A stretch of DNA of 64,000 bases, taken from positions 173,300-237,299 of the forward strand of contig NZ_KZ477988.1 of assembly GCF_002837185.1 (NCBI RefSeq). The letters run 5' to 3'. The notes under the pieces are model-generated. The model had not been told where the DNA came from. It saw nothing but the letters and a program-made list of their open reading frames with translations, and searched no databases. Source of the DNA: Pseudomonas fluorescens (GTDB lineage: Bacteria > Pseudomonadota > Gammaproteobacteria > Pseudomonadales > Pseudomonadaceae). This document shows positions 45,462 to 54,287 of the stretch, in pieces (within the stretch, counting starts at the first letter, position 1; every line of letters starts with the position of its first letter). A program made the translations under genes and the position numbers.

Positions 45462-46003
45462 GCCGGCTGATCGGCCTTGGCCTGTTGCTGGCGGGGCTGC
45501 TGTACCCCTTTGCGGTGTATTACGGCACCGAGCATTTTGCGCCATGGCAATTCGGCCTGCTGTTGGGCAGCCTGTGGTTGCTGCGCGCGTTCACTGCTGC
45601 ACGACGCCCCGGCAGTCGCTGGATGGCGCTGGTGGTGATCGTGTTTTGCCTGGCGCTGGCCTGGTTCGATAACCCGCAATGGCTGCGCTGGTACCCCAGC
45701 CTGGTCAGTGGGTTCATGCTGGCACTGTTCGGCCTGAGCCTGAAATACGGGCCGCCTATGGTCGAGCGCCTGGCGCGCATGACTGAGCCGGACCTGCCGT
45801 CGAACGCGGTGCTGTATACGCGCCAGGTCACCGTGGTGTGGAGCGTGTTTTTTCTGTGTAATGGCCTGCTCGCTGCCGCCCTCACCTTGTGGGCGCCGCT
45901 GAGCTGGTGGACGTTGTACAACGGCTTGATCGCCTACGGGCTGATGGGGCTGTTGTTTGCCGTGGAATGGCTGGTACGACAAAGGGTTCGAGGCCGCGTA
46001 TGA
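45458..46003 (+). CDS. Small integral membrane protein of the APE operon (COG4648-like)
   Basis: A 181-residue membrane protein with about six hydrophobic segments, starting MSRLIGLGLLLAGLLYPFAV. It resembles the predicted membrane proteins found at this position in aryl polyene clusters, between the carriers and the acyl-activating enzyme. The function is not established; it could anchor the biosynthetic complex at the inner membrane. Confidence 0.75.
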   Translation: MSRLIGLGLLLAGLLYPFAVYYGTEHFAPWQFGLLLGSLWLLRAFTAARRPGSRWMALVVIVFCLALAWFDNPQWLRWYPSLVSGFMLALFGLSLKYGPPMVERLARMTEPDLPSNAVLYTRQVTVVWSVFFLCNGLLAAALTLWAPLSWWTLYNGLIAYGLMGLLFAVEWLVRQRVRGRV

Positions 46004-47670
46004 AAGGTTTGAAACTTGAGCACCTGCTGCTCGAGCCGCAGGAACAACGCCGGGTCACCACTGAGCCGGCGCTCAATCATGCTCAACTGATGGAGCAGTC
46101 CCTGCGCCTGGCGGCAGGCTTGCAGGCGCGCGGCATCCAGCGCCTGGCGGTGCACCTGGAAGACGCCGGCGTGCTGGCGATTGCGTTGCTCGGCGCCTGG
46201 CGTGCCGGGGTCAGCGTACTGCTCCCCGCCGACCTGCAGCCGCAAACCCGTCAGCGCTGGGATGCCGTCGTCGATGCCTGGCTGACGCAGGCTGCGGACC
46301 TTGAGGCGTTGTACCAGACGCCACTGAGCCCTGCCGCCCTTGACCTCGATCGCTGCCAACTGAGCCTGTGCACCTCCGGCTCCAGCGGTGAACCCAAGCG
46401 TATCGACAAGTCCCTGCGCCAGCTGGCCAATGAGGTGCAGGCGCTGGAGGCACTGTGGGGCGCCGACCTGAAGGACGCCTGCATCATCGGCAGCGTCGCC
46501 ACCCAACATATCTACGGGTTGCTGTTCCGCGTGCTGTGGCCACTGTGCGCCGGTCGCACGTTTTTGCGCAGGCAACTGGCATTCCCCGAGGACATGCAGC
46601 GCGCCAGTCGCGAACATTCGCAATTCGCCTGGGTGGCCAGCCCGGCGCTGCTCAAGCGCATGGGCGATAACCTCGACTGGCCGGCGCTGAGCCAGGTCTC
46701 ACGGGTGTTTTCCTCGGGCGGGGCCTTGCCTGTCGAAGCCGCCGGCAGCCTCTATGACCGCTTGCAGCAGTGGCCGACGGAAATCCTCGGCAGCTCGGAA
46801 ACCGGTGGCATCGCCTGGCGCCAGGGCGCACAACCCTGGCAGCCGTTTGCCGACGTGCACCTGAGCCAGGATGCCGACGGTGCCCTGCGCATTGCTTCGC
46901 CCTACCTGCCCGCCGGGCATATCGAACAGACTGCCGACGCCGCGCGCATCCATGCCGATGGCCGCTTCGAACTGCTCGGCCGCCTGGACCGCATCGTCAA
47001 GCTGGAAGAAAAACGCATCGCCCTGCCGATGCTCGAACAGGCATTGATCACCCATCCGTGGGTCGCTGAAACCCGCCTGGGCGTGGTGCAGGAAAACCGC
47101 GCTTCACTCGGTGCCCTGGTGGTACTGAGCGCAGAGGGCCTGCATGCTCTGCGCAACCAGGGCCGGCGCACGGTGACCCAAACCCTGCGCCAGCACCTGA
47201 GCCAGCATTGCGAAACCCTGGCCTTGCCCCGCCGCTGGCGTTTGCTGCGCCAACTGCCGCTCAACAGCCAGGGCAAGCTGCCCCAGGCCGATATCGAGGC
47301 GCTGTTGCTGGCCCCCCGCCCCAAGGCGCCGGACGTGCTGGCGCAGGTCGAGACCGACGGCGAATGGACATTGCAACTGGGCGTGCCGCCCGACCTGGCC
47401 TATTTCAGCGGGCATTTTCCAGTCACGCCTGTGCTGCCGGGCGTGGTGCAAGTGGAATGGGCGTTCAACCTGGGCCAGCAACTGCTCGACTTGCCGAGTA
47501 CGTTTGCCGGCATGGAAGTGCTCAAGTTCCAGCAACTGGTGCGTCCCGGTGATCGCATTCAATTACACCTGCGCTTTGACCAAGAGCGCGGCAAGCTGTA
47601 CTTCGCCTATCGCCACGGGGATGCTGCCTGCTCAAGTGGCCGCATAGTGCTGGAGGCCACGCATGCATAA
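46000..47670 (+). CDS. AMP-dependent acyl-activating enzyme fused to a dehydratase-like hotdog domain
   Basis: A 556-residue fusion. Residues 1-440 are an adenylate-forming enzyme with P-loop-like [16 protein letters not shown] near residue 125, SSETGGIAW near residue 265 and [14 protein letters not shown] near residue 327. Residues about 450-556 are a hotdog-fold domain with [20 protein letters not shown] near residue 470, the GHFP-x-x-PVLPG pattern of FabA/FabZ-like (ApeI-like) dehydratases. It should activate the aryl starter acid and load it on a carrier. It overlaps neighbours by four and eight bases. Confidence 0.85.
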   Translation: MKGLKLEHLLLEPQEQRRVTTEPALNHAQLMEQSLRLAAGLQARGIQRLAVHLEDAGVLAIALLGAWRAGVSVLLPADLQPQTRQRWDAVVDAWLTQAADLEALYQTPLSPAALDLDRCQLSLCTSGSSGEPKRIDKSLRQLANEVQALEALWGADLKDACIIGSVATQHIYGLLFRVLWPLCAGRTFLRRQLAFPEDMQRASREHSQFAWVASPALLKRMGDNLDWPALSQVSRVFSSGGALPVEAAGSLYDRLQQWPTEILGSSETGGIAWRQGAQPWQPFADVHLSQDADGALRIASPYLPAGHIEQTADAARIHADGRFELLGRLDRIVKLEEKRIALPMLEQALITHPWVAETRLGVVQENRASLGALVVLSAEGLHALRNQGRRTVTQTLRQHLSQHCETLALPRRWRLLRQLPLNSQGKLPQADIEALLLAPRPKAPDVLAQVETDGEWTLQLGVPPDLAYFSGHFPVTPVLPGVVQVEWAFNLGQQLLDLPSTFAGMEVLKFQQLVRPGDRIQLHLRFDQERGKLYFAYRHGDAACSSGRIVLEATHA

Positions 47671-48397
47671 CCCCTGCGCCCTGATCCCGGTGTACAACCA
47701 CGAAGCCGCCGTGCCCGCCGTGGTCCGCAGCCTGCTGGGCAGCGGCTTGCCTTGCCTGCTGGTGGACGACGGCAGCAGCCCGGCCTGCGCGGCGATACTG
47801 GCGCAACTGGCTACCCTCGATAACGTCACCCTGCTGACGCTGCCCCACAACCAGGGCAAGGGCGCCGCCGTCATGGCGGGCTTTCGCGAAGCCGCGCGCC
47901 TGGGCTACAGCCACGCCCTGCAAGTGGACGCCGACGGCCAGCATGACCTGCGCGAAGTCGAGACCTTTATCGACACCTCCCGCAGGCACCCCGACGCGAT
48001 CATCTGCGGCTATCCCGAATACGACGAAAGCGTGCCCAAGGGCCGTCTCTACGCACGCTACCTGACCCACGTGTGGGTATGGATCAACACCTTGTCGTTG
48101 CAGATTCGCGACTCGATGTGCGGCTTTCGCGTGTACCCGCTGGCGCCCACGCTGGCGCTGATGGACTCGGCCTACATCGGCACGCGCATGGATTTCGACT
48201 CGGACATCCTCGTGCGCCTGGCCTGGCGCAACCAGCCAATGCGCTGGCTGCCGACCCAGGTGCATTACCCCGCCGACGGCCTGTCGCATTTTCGCCTGTT
48301 GCACGACAACGTGCGTATCAGCGCCATGCATACGCGACTGTTCTTCGGCATGCTGGTGCGCGCGCCCGCCATCCTGTGGCGTCGGTGGCAGGCATGA
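47663..48397 (+). CDS. Family 2 glycosyltransferase of the APE operon
   Basis: A 244-residue GT2 enzyme. The N-terminal CALIPVYNHEAAVPAVVRSL, LLVDDGSSP near residue 29 and LQVDADGQHDLREVE near residue 88 give the nucleotide-sugar and DxD metal sites. It probably makes the sugar-containing lipid head group or adds sugar to the polyene. In other APE clusters this unit is joined to the acyltransferase that here is the separate next gene. The stop overlaps the next ATG by four bases. Confidence 0.88.
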   Translation: MHNPCALIPVYNHEAAVPAVVRSLLGSGLPCLLVDDGSSPACAAILAQLATLDNVTLLTLPHNQGKGAAVMAGFREAARLGYSHALQVDADGQHDLREVETFIDTSRRHPDAIICGYPEYDESVPKGRLYARYLTHVWVWINTLSLQIRDSMCGFRVYPLAPTLALMDSAYIGTRMDFDSDILVRLAWRNQPMRWLPTQVHYPADGLSHFRLLHDNVRISAMHTRLFFGMLVRAPAILWRRWQA

Positions 48398-49329
48398 GCG
48401 GCGGCAGCAAACACTGGGCCGACCGCGAAGAGCGCGGCAGCTTCTGGCTGATGAAACTCACGGCGTTCGCGGCAAAGGTCCTAGGCCGGCGCCTGTTGAG
48501 CCCGTTGCTCTACAGCATCGTATTCTACTTCTTCCTGTTCGGCCGCACCGCGCGCCAGAGCGCCTGGCAATACCAGCAACGCCTGGGGCAGTGGAGCGGG
48601 CGTGACGAGCTGCTGCCGACCCACGCCAAGGTGTTCGGCCAGTTCATGGCCTTCGCCGACTCCCTGCTCGACAAGCTGGACGTGTGGAACGGCAAGCTGC
48701 GCCTGGAGCAGATCGACATCAACGACCCCGCGCAATTGCGCGGCCAGTTGCGGGGAGCGCGCGGGCAGATGCTGGTGGGCGCGCACCTGGGCAACCTGGA
48801 AGTGTGCCGCGCGCTGGCGGAGATCGGCGAACAGGTCACCATGAACGTGCTGGTGCACACCAAGCACGCCGAGCGTTTCAATCGCCTGCTGGGTGAAGCC
48901 GGTGCGACGCATTTGCGCCTGATCCAGGTCAGCGAGCTGGACCCGGCCACCATGCTGCTGCTCAGCCAGCGCCTGGACGACGGCGAATGGCTGGCCATTG
49001 CCGGCGACCGCATCCCGCTGCACGGCGGGCGCACGGTGCGCGTGGACTTCCTCGGGCAGCAGGCCGCATTCCCCCAGGGCCCGTGGCTGCTGGCCGGCCT
49101 GCTCAAATGCCCGGTCAACCTGCTGATGTGCCTCAAGCACCAGGGCCGCTATCGCCTGACCATCGAGCCCTTCGCGCCGTTGGTCGAATGGAAGCGCAGC
49201 ACCCGTGAGCAGGTCATCGCCCAGTGGGCCGCCCGCTACGCCGCACGCCTGGGCCAGTTCTGCCTGCAAGCGCCGCAACAATGGTTCAACTTTTACCCTT
49301 TCTGGAAGACCGATGACCACGCCTCTTGA
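48394..49329 (+). CDS. LpxL/HtrB-family acyltransferase of the APE operon
   Basis: A 311-residue acyltransferase of the lipid A late-acyltransferase family. A hydrophobic anchor lies near residues 30-50 (LLSPLLYSIVFYFFLFG). The catalytic GAHLGNLEVCRAL near residue 130 carries the HxxxxE-type pair, and later AIAGDRIPLHGGR near residue 205 is conserved. Its substrate is presumably a polyene-ACP. It overlaps the ammonia-lyase gene by 17 bases. Confidence 0.85.
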   Translation: MSGGSKHWADREERGSFWLMKLTAFAAKVLGRRLLSPLLYSIVFYFFLFGRTARQSAWQYQQRLGQWSGRDELLPTHAKVFGQFMAFADSLLDKLDVWNGKLRLEQIDINDPAQLRGQLRGARGQMLVGAHLGNLEVCRALAEIGEQVTMNVLVHTKHAERFNRLLGEAGATHLRLIQVSELDPATMLLLSQRLDDGEWLAIAGDRIPLHGGRTVRVDFLGQQAAFPQGPWLLAGLLKCPVNLLMCLKHQGRYRLTIEPFAPLVEWKRSTREQVIAQWAARYAARLGQFCLQAPQQWFNFYPFWKTDDHAS

Positions 49330-50854
49330 GCCGATAACCTTTGGCGAACGCCCCCTGCGCATCGAAGACGTCCTGGCCCTGGCCAACCGTCAGGTGCCCA
49401 CTCGATTGCAGGACGATGCCGCGTATCGCCAGCGCATCGCCAAAGGCGCGCAGTTTCTTGATTCGCTGCTGGACAAGGAAGGCGTGATCTACGGCGTGAC
49501 CACCGGCTACGGCGACTCCTGCGTGGTGGCGGTGCCGCTCGAACACGTCGAGGCGCTGCCGCGTCATCTGTACACCTTCCACGGTTGCGGGCTGGGCAAG
49601 TTACTCGACGCCCAAGCCACTCGCGCCGTGCTGGCGGCGCGTTTGCAGTCGCTGTGCCATGGCGTGTCCGGGGTGCGCGTGGAGCTGCTGGAGCGCCTGC
49701 ATGGATTCCTCGAACACGACGTGCTGCCGCTGATCCCTGAAGAAGGCTCGGTGGGCGCCAGCGGCGATCTGACGCCGCTGTCCTACGTAGCTGCGACGCT
49801 CTCCGGCGAGCGAGAAGTGCTGTTTCGTGGCGAGCGCCGCCAAGCCGCCGACGTGCACCGCGAACTGGGCTGGGAACCACTGGTGCTGCGCCCCAAGGAA
49901 GCCCTGGCGTTGATGAACGGCACAGCGGTAATGACCGGCATTGCCTGCCTGGCCTTCGCCCGCGCCGACTACCTGCTGCAACTGGCCACGCGCATCACCG
50001 CGCTGAATGTGGTGGCGCTGCAAGGCAACCCGGAACACTTCGACGAGCGCCTGTTCGCTGCCAAGCCCCACCCCGGGCAGATGCAGGTCGCCGCCTGGCT
50101 GCGCCAGGACCTGGCCATCGATGCACCGACCGCCCCGCTGCACCGCCTGCAGGATCGCTACTCCCTACGCTGCGCGCCCCACGTGCTCGGCGTACTGGCC
50201 GACAGCCTGAACTGGCTGCGCGCGTTTATCGAAATCGAACTGAACAGCGCCAACGACAACCCGATCATCGACGCCGAGGAGGAGCGCGTGCTGCACGGCG
50301 GGCACTTCTACGGCGGGCACATTGCCTTTGCCATGGACAGCCTCAAGACCCTGGTGGCCAATGTCGCCGACCTGCTCGACCGCCAACTGGCGCTGCTGGT
50401 GGACGTGCGTTACAACCACGGCCTGCCGAGCAACCTGTCGGGCGCGCCGGCCGACCGCGCAATGATCAACCATGGCTTCAAGGCCGTGCAGATCGGCACC
50501 AGCGCCTGGACCGCCGAAGCGCTGAAGAACACCATGCCGGCCAGCGTGTTCTCGCGCTCGACCGAGTGCCATAACCAGGACAAGGTCAGCATGGGCACCA
50601 TCGCCGCCCGCGATGCGATCCGCGTGCTCGAGCTGACCGAACAGGTCGCCGCCGCCACCTTGCTCGCCGCCAACCAGGGCGTGTGGCTGCGTGCCCAGGC
50701 TGAAGAGGCACGAGCGCTGCCGCCGGCACTGGCTGCGATGCACGAAGAACTGGCCAGGGACTTCCCGCCGGTCATCGAAGACCGCGCCCTGGAAGGCGAA
50801 CTGCGCCTGTGCCTGCAACGCATCGCCGAGCAACACTGGAGGCTGCATGCGTAG
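49313..50854 (+). CDS. Aromatic amino-acid/histidine ammonia-lyase family protein
   Basis: A 513-residue member of the HAL/PAL/TAL family. The self-made MIO cofactor triad Ala-Ser-Gly is in GSVGASGDLTPLSYVAATL near residue 148. The active-site tyrosine is in GVTTGYGDS near residue 62. It contains NDNPIIDAEEE near residue 315. Within an APE cluster it most likely deaminates an aromatic amino acid to give a cinnamate-type precursor for the aryl head. The gene does not look like a histidine utilisation enzyme, because no hut genes are near. Substrate residues cannot be assigned with certainty. Confidence 0.87.
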   Translation: MTTPLEPITFGERPLRIEDVLALANRQVPTRLQDDAAYRQRIAKGAQFLDSLLDKEGVIYGVTTGYGDSCVVAVPLEHVEALPRHLYTFHGCGLGKLLDAQATRAVLAARLQSLCHGVSGVRVELLERLHGFLEHDVLPLIPEEGSVGASGDLTPLSYVAATLSGEREVLFRGERRQAADVHRELGWEPLVLRPKEALALMNGTAVMTGIACLAFARADYLLQLATRITALNVVALQGNPEHFDERLFAAKPHPGQMQVAAWLRQDLAIDAPTAPLHRLQDRYSLRCAPHVLGVLADSLNWLRAFIEIELNSANDNPIIDAEEERVLHGGHFYGGHIAFAMDSLKTLVANVADLLDRQLALLVDVRYNHGLPSNLSGAPADRAMINHGFKAVQIGTSAWTAEALKNTMPASVFSRSTECHNQDKVSMGTIAARDAIRVLELTEQVAAATLLAANQGVWLRAQAEEARALPPALAAMHEELARDFPPVIEDRALEGELRLCLQRIAEQHWRLHA

Positions 50855-51272
50855 CCCCGGCGTGTTGCACTGCGACACTCAGATCCTCGTGCCGTTTTTC
50901 GATATCGACACCATGCATGTGGTGTGGCACGGGCATTACGTGAAGTACCTGGAAGTGGCGCGCTGCGCGTTGCTGGACAAGATCGGCCATAACTACGCCG
51001 CGATGCTCGACGCCGGCTATGCCTGGCCGGTGATCGATATGCAGCTGCGCTACGTGCGCGGCGCCACCTTCGGCCAGACCCTCAACGTGCGCGCCAGCCT
51101 GGTGGAGTGGGAGAACCGCTTGAAGATCAATTACCTGATTACCGACCTGGCCAGCGGCGAACGCCTGACCCGCGCCAGCACCGTGCAGGTCGCGGTAGAA
51201 ATCGCCAGCCGCGAAATGCAGCTTGCCTCCCCGACAATATTCACCAACGCCGTCGAAAGGGCCTTGAAATGA
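50847..51272 (+). CDS. Thioesterase-family (4HBT) protein of the APE operon
   Basis: A 141-residue hotdog thioesterase. FDIDTMHVVWHGHYVKYLEVAR near residues 16-37 is the 4-hydroxybenzoyl-CoA thioesterase-type motif with the catalytic aspartate. It should release acyl chains or correct mis-loaded carriers. GGAGG precedes the ATG by five bases, and the start overlaps the lyase gene by eight bases. The stop overlaps the LolA-like gene (ATGA). Confidence 0.87.
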   Translation: MRSPGVLHCDTQILVPFFDIDTMHVVWHGHYVKYLEVARCALLDKIGHNYAAMLDAGYAWPVIDMQLRYVRGATFGQTLNVRASLVEWENRLKINYLITDLASGERLTRASTVQVAVEIASREMQLASPTIFTNAVERALK

Positions 51273-51952
51273 GATCCCATGTGGGAGGGGGCTTGCCCCC
51301 GATGGACGTCAACGATAACGCAGGTCGCCTGTCACTGCGCAGTGCTCTCAGGTCCTTCGCGAGCAAGCTCGCTCCTACAGTGGCCGCCGCATTGCTGAGC
51401 TTCAACGCCCACGCCTTCGACCTGCAGCAACTCAGCGCTCAACTGGCCAAACCCAGCGTGATCCACGGCAACTTCACCCAGGAAAAACACCTGCGCGCCC
51501 TGCCCCAGCCGCTGGTCAGCCAAGGCACCTTCGTGCTCGCCAAGGACCACGGCCTGTTGTGGTTGCTGAAAACTCCGCTGCAGCAGGACTACCGCATCAG
51601 CGCCCAGGGCATCGCCCGGCGCGACGCCAACGGCTGGCAACTGCTGCCGAACAAGAGTGCCGGCGCCGAGCAGAATCGCCTGTTCCTCGCCGTGCTCCAG
51701 GGCGACAGCAGCGGCTTGCAGCGTGACTTCGACCTGCAACTGCAAGGCCAGGCCCAGCAGTGGAAGCTCACGCTGATCCCACGCTCACTGCTGCTCAAGC
51801 AGGTATTCACCCAAATCAATATCGACGGCGGCGCGCTGGTGAAGACCATCGAGCTGCTGGAAACCCAGGGCGACAGCACCGTACTGCGCATGCAGGACAG
51901 CACCGCCGACCAGCCATTGAGCGATGCGGAGCAGCACGACTTTGCCCAGTGA
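51269..51952 (+). CDS. LolA-like outer-membrane lipoprotein carrier with a repeat-derived N-terminus
   Basis: A 227-residue periplasmic LolA-like protein. After a predicted cleavage at FNAHA (residue 49), FDLQQLSAQLAKPSVIHGNF leads into the LolA fold, and TQINIDGGALVKTIELLE lies near the end. It probably carries the hydrophobic polyene lipid across the periplasm, working with the MMPL exporter that follows. The ATG at 51269 overlaps the thioesterase stop. Residues about 4-38 are encoded by repeat sequence read in frame, giving an unusually long signal region. An internal ATG at 51302 is an alternative start. Confidence 0.78.
   Translation: MRSHVGGGLPPMDVNDNAGRLSLRSALRSFASKLAPTVAAALLSFNAHAFDLQQLSAQLAKPSVIHGNFTQEKHLRALPQPLVSQGTFVLAKDHGLLWLLKTPLQQDYRISAQGIARRDANGWQLLPNKSAGAEQNRLFLAVLQGDSSGLQRDFDLQLQGQAQQWKLTLIPRSLLLKQVFTQINIDGGALVKTIELLETQGDSTVLRMQDSTADQPLSDAEQHDFAQ
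51279..51383. repeat. Hybrid repeat element inside the LolA-like coding start
   Basis: A GTGGGAGGGGGCTTGCCCCC half-element (51279-51305) is followed by the GACGTCAACGATAACGC spacer of the second repeat type. That type's right half follows (TTCGCGAGCAAGCTCGCTCC, about 51356-51383). The element keeps the reading frame open. Confidence 0.8.
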
Positions 51953-54254
51953 GCGCCTGCTGCCACGCCTGTTCCTGATCCTGCTGGTGGCGGTATTGGC
52001 CCTGGCCGGCTGGCAGTGGCGCCAGGGTGCGCCGCTGTCGGCCAACCTGATGGAACTGGTGCCCGGCAGTACGCCGGACGCTCTGGAGCTGCAAGCCGAG
52101 CAGCGCATGCAGGAACCACTGAACCGCGAGATGCTGGTGCTGGTGGGGCATGCCGACCGCCAGCAAGCGCTGGCCATGGCGCAGCAACTGGCCGAGCGCT
52201 GGCAGGCCAGCGGTCTGTTCGAAAAGGTGCAGTGGAACCTGCAGGCCGACTTGCCGGCGCTGCGCGAGCAACTGCTGCGCGGCCGACTGGCGATGCTGTC
52301 GGCCAGGGACCGCGAGCAACTGATCGAACAGCCTGACGCGTTCATCCAGCAGCGCGTGCAGTCGTTGTTCGACCCCTTTACCGGCTTCAGCCTGGTGCCG
52401 AGCCAGGACGACTGGCTGGGCCTGACCGGGCGCATCCAGAACAGCCAGCCGCAACACGGCGCGGTCCAGCTGGATATCGGCAGCGGCGCGTTGATTGCCG
52501 ACGCCGACGGCAAAAGCTGGGTGCTCCTGCGGGCGCGCACCACCGGCAATGCATTCGACATGAAACTGCCGCTGCAAGTGGCGGATCTGCTCCAGGCCAG
52601 CCGCGCCCAGGCCGGCGCGCAAGGCGTGCAGCTGCTCGCCGCCAGCGGCTTGCTCTATGCGGCCAACGGGCAGCAGCAAGCCACGCGGGAGATCACCTGG
52701 GTCGGCGGCGGCGCAACCCTGGGCATCCTGATATTGCTGCTGCTGGCGTTCCGGCGCTGGCGGGTGCTGCTGGCGTTCGTGCCGGTGGTGGTCGGCATGC
52801 TGTTTGGCGCAGTCGCCTGTGTGGCGCTGTTCGGCCATATGCATGTGATGACCCTGGTGCTGGGCTCAAGCCTGATCGGCGTGGCGGTGGATTACCCGCT
52901 GCACTACCTGTCCAAAAGCTGGAGCCTGCAGCCATGGCGCAGTTGGCCGGCATTGCGCCTGACCCTGCCGGGGCTGAGCCTGAGCCTGGCCACCAGCTGC
53001 ATCGGCTACCTGGCGCTGGCCTGGACGCCGTTCCCGGCGCTGACGCAAATCGCGGTGTTCTCGGCAGCCGGTCTGGTCGGCGCTTATCTGTGCGCCGTGT
53101 GCCTGCTGCCCGCGCTGCTCAGCGGTGTCGACCTGCGCCCGGCGCAATGGCCGCTGCGCATCGCCGAACGCTTGTGGCAGTGGCGGGCGGCATTGATCAA
53201 ACGCGTGCCCGGCGCGGTGTTGCTGGTGTGGGTGCTGTTGTTCTGCGCCGGTGGCCTGTGGCACTTGAACAGTAAAAACGATATCCGCCAGTGGATCGGC
53301 GCGCCGCCGCAATTGCTCGAGCAAGCCCAGGCCGTGGCGCGCATTACCGGGTTCCAGCCCACCAGTCAGTTCTTCCTGGTGCGGGCCGACAATCAGCAGC
53401 AGTTACTGGAACGCCAGGCCGCCCTGGGCCAGCGCCTGGATCAACTGGTGAATATGGACAAGCTCCAGGGTTACCTGGCGTTGAATCAACTGGTCAACCT
53501 GCCCGCCGAGCAGCAGCAACTGCGCGACGCGCTCAATACCCTCGCGCAGCATTGGCAACCGTTGCTGGACCTTGGCGTCCCCGCCGCCGCGTTGCAAGCT
53601 GAAGTCGCGCAACTGCAGGCGCTGCCCAGCGAAGACATCGACGCCGCGCTCAAAGGCCCCCTGGCCGAGCCATGGCGCATGCTGTGGCTGGGCCCGGTAG
53701 ACGGCGGCGTGGCGGCGATGGTCAGCCTGCAGGGCCTGAACAACCCAGCGTTGCTGCGGGTGCAGGCGGTGGATTTGCCCGGCGTACAACTGGTGGATCG
53801 CCTGGGTGATTTGAACCGCGTGTTTGCCGACACTCAAATCAGCGCGGCCGAATTGAAATTGCTGTCCTGTGGGCTGATCGTGCTGCTGTTGATGCTGCCC
53901 TTCGGCTTCACCGGCGCCGTGCGCATCGTCGCGCTGCCGTTGCTGGCGGCGCTGTGCAGCCTGGCCAGCCTCGGTTGGCTGGGCCAGCCGCTGACCCTGT
54001 TCAGTCTGTTCGGCCTGCTGCTGGTCACGGCCATCAGCGTCGACTACGCGATCCTGATGCGCGAGCAGATCGGCGGGGCCGCCGTCAGCCTGCTGGGAAC
54101 CTTGCTGGCCGCGCTGACCACTTGGTTATCGTTCGGCCTGCTGGCCGTCTCCAGTACCCCGGCGGTGAGCAATTTCGGCCTGTCGGTCAGCCTCGGCCTG
54201 GCCTTCAGCTTTATGCTGGCGCCCTGGGCCGGGCAACAAAAACACGCCTTATGA
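51942..54254 (+). CDS. MMPL/RND-family exporter of the APE operon
   Basis: A 770-residue exporter with the MMPL topology: one N-terminal helix (LFLILLVAVLALAG), a periplasmic domain, about five helices around residues 255-400, a second periplasmic domain and a final cluster of five helices after residue 635. LGSSLIGVAVDYPLHYL near residue 308 and TAISVDYAILMREQ near residue 700 are the paired proton-relay segments. It should export the aryl polyene lipid. TTG at 51942 with GGAG ten bases upstream is preferred, and ATG at 51924 is possible. Confidence 0.86.
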   Translation: MPSERLLPRLFLILLVAVLALAGWQWRQGAPLSANLMELVPGSTPDALELQAEQRMQEPLNREMLVLVGHADRQQALAMAQQLAERWQASGLFEKVQWNLQADLPALREQLLRGRLAMLSARDREQLIEQPDAFIQQRVQSLFDPFTGFSLVPSQDDWLGLTGRIQNSQPQHGAVQLDIGSGALIADADGKSWVLLRARTTGNAFDMKLPLQVADLLQASRAQAGAQGVQLLAASGLLYAANGQQQATREITWVGGGATLGILILLLLAFRRWRVLLAFVPVVVGMLFGAVACVALFGHMHVMTLVLGSSLIGVAVDYPLHYLSKSWSLQPWRSWPALRLTLPGLSLSLATSCIGYLALAWTPFPALTQIAVFSAAGLVGAYLCAVCLLPALLSGVDLRPAQWPLRIAERLWQWRAALIKRVPGAVLLVWVLLFCAGGLWHLNSKNDIRQWIGAPPQLLEQAQAVARITGFQPTSQFFLVRADNQQQLLERQAALGQRLDQLVNMDKLQGYLALNQLVNLPAEQQQLRDALNTLAQHWQPLLDLGVPAAALQAEVAQLQALPSEDIDAALKGPLAEPWRMLWLGPVDGGVAAMVSLQGLNNPALLRVQAVDLPGVQLVDRLGDLNRVFADTQISAAELKLLSCGLIVLLLMLPFGFTGAVRIVALPLLAALCSLASLGWLGQPLTLFSLFGLLLVTAISVDYAILMREQIGGAAVSLLGTLLAALTTWLSFGLLAVSSTPAVSNFGLSVSLGLAFSFMLAPWAGQQKHAL

Positions 54255-54287
54255 ATGTGAATATCGCCAAAGCGGCAAGGAGCCTTC

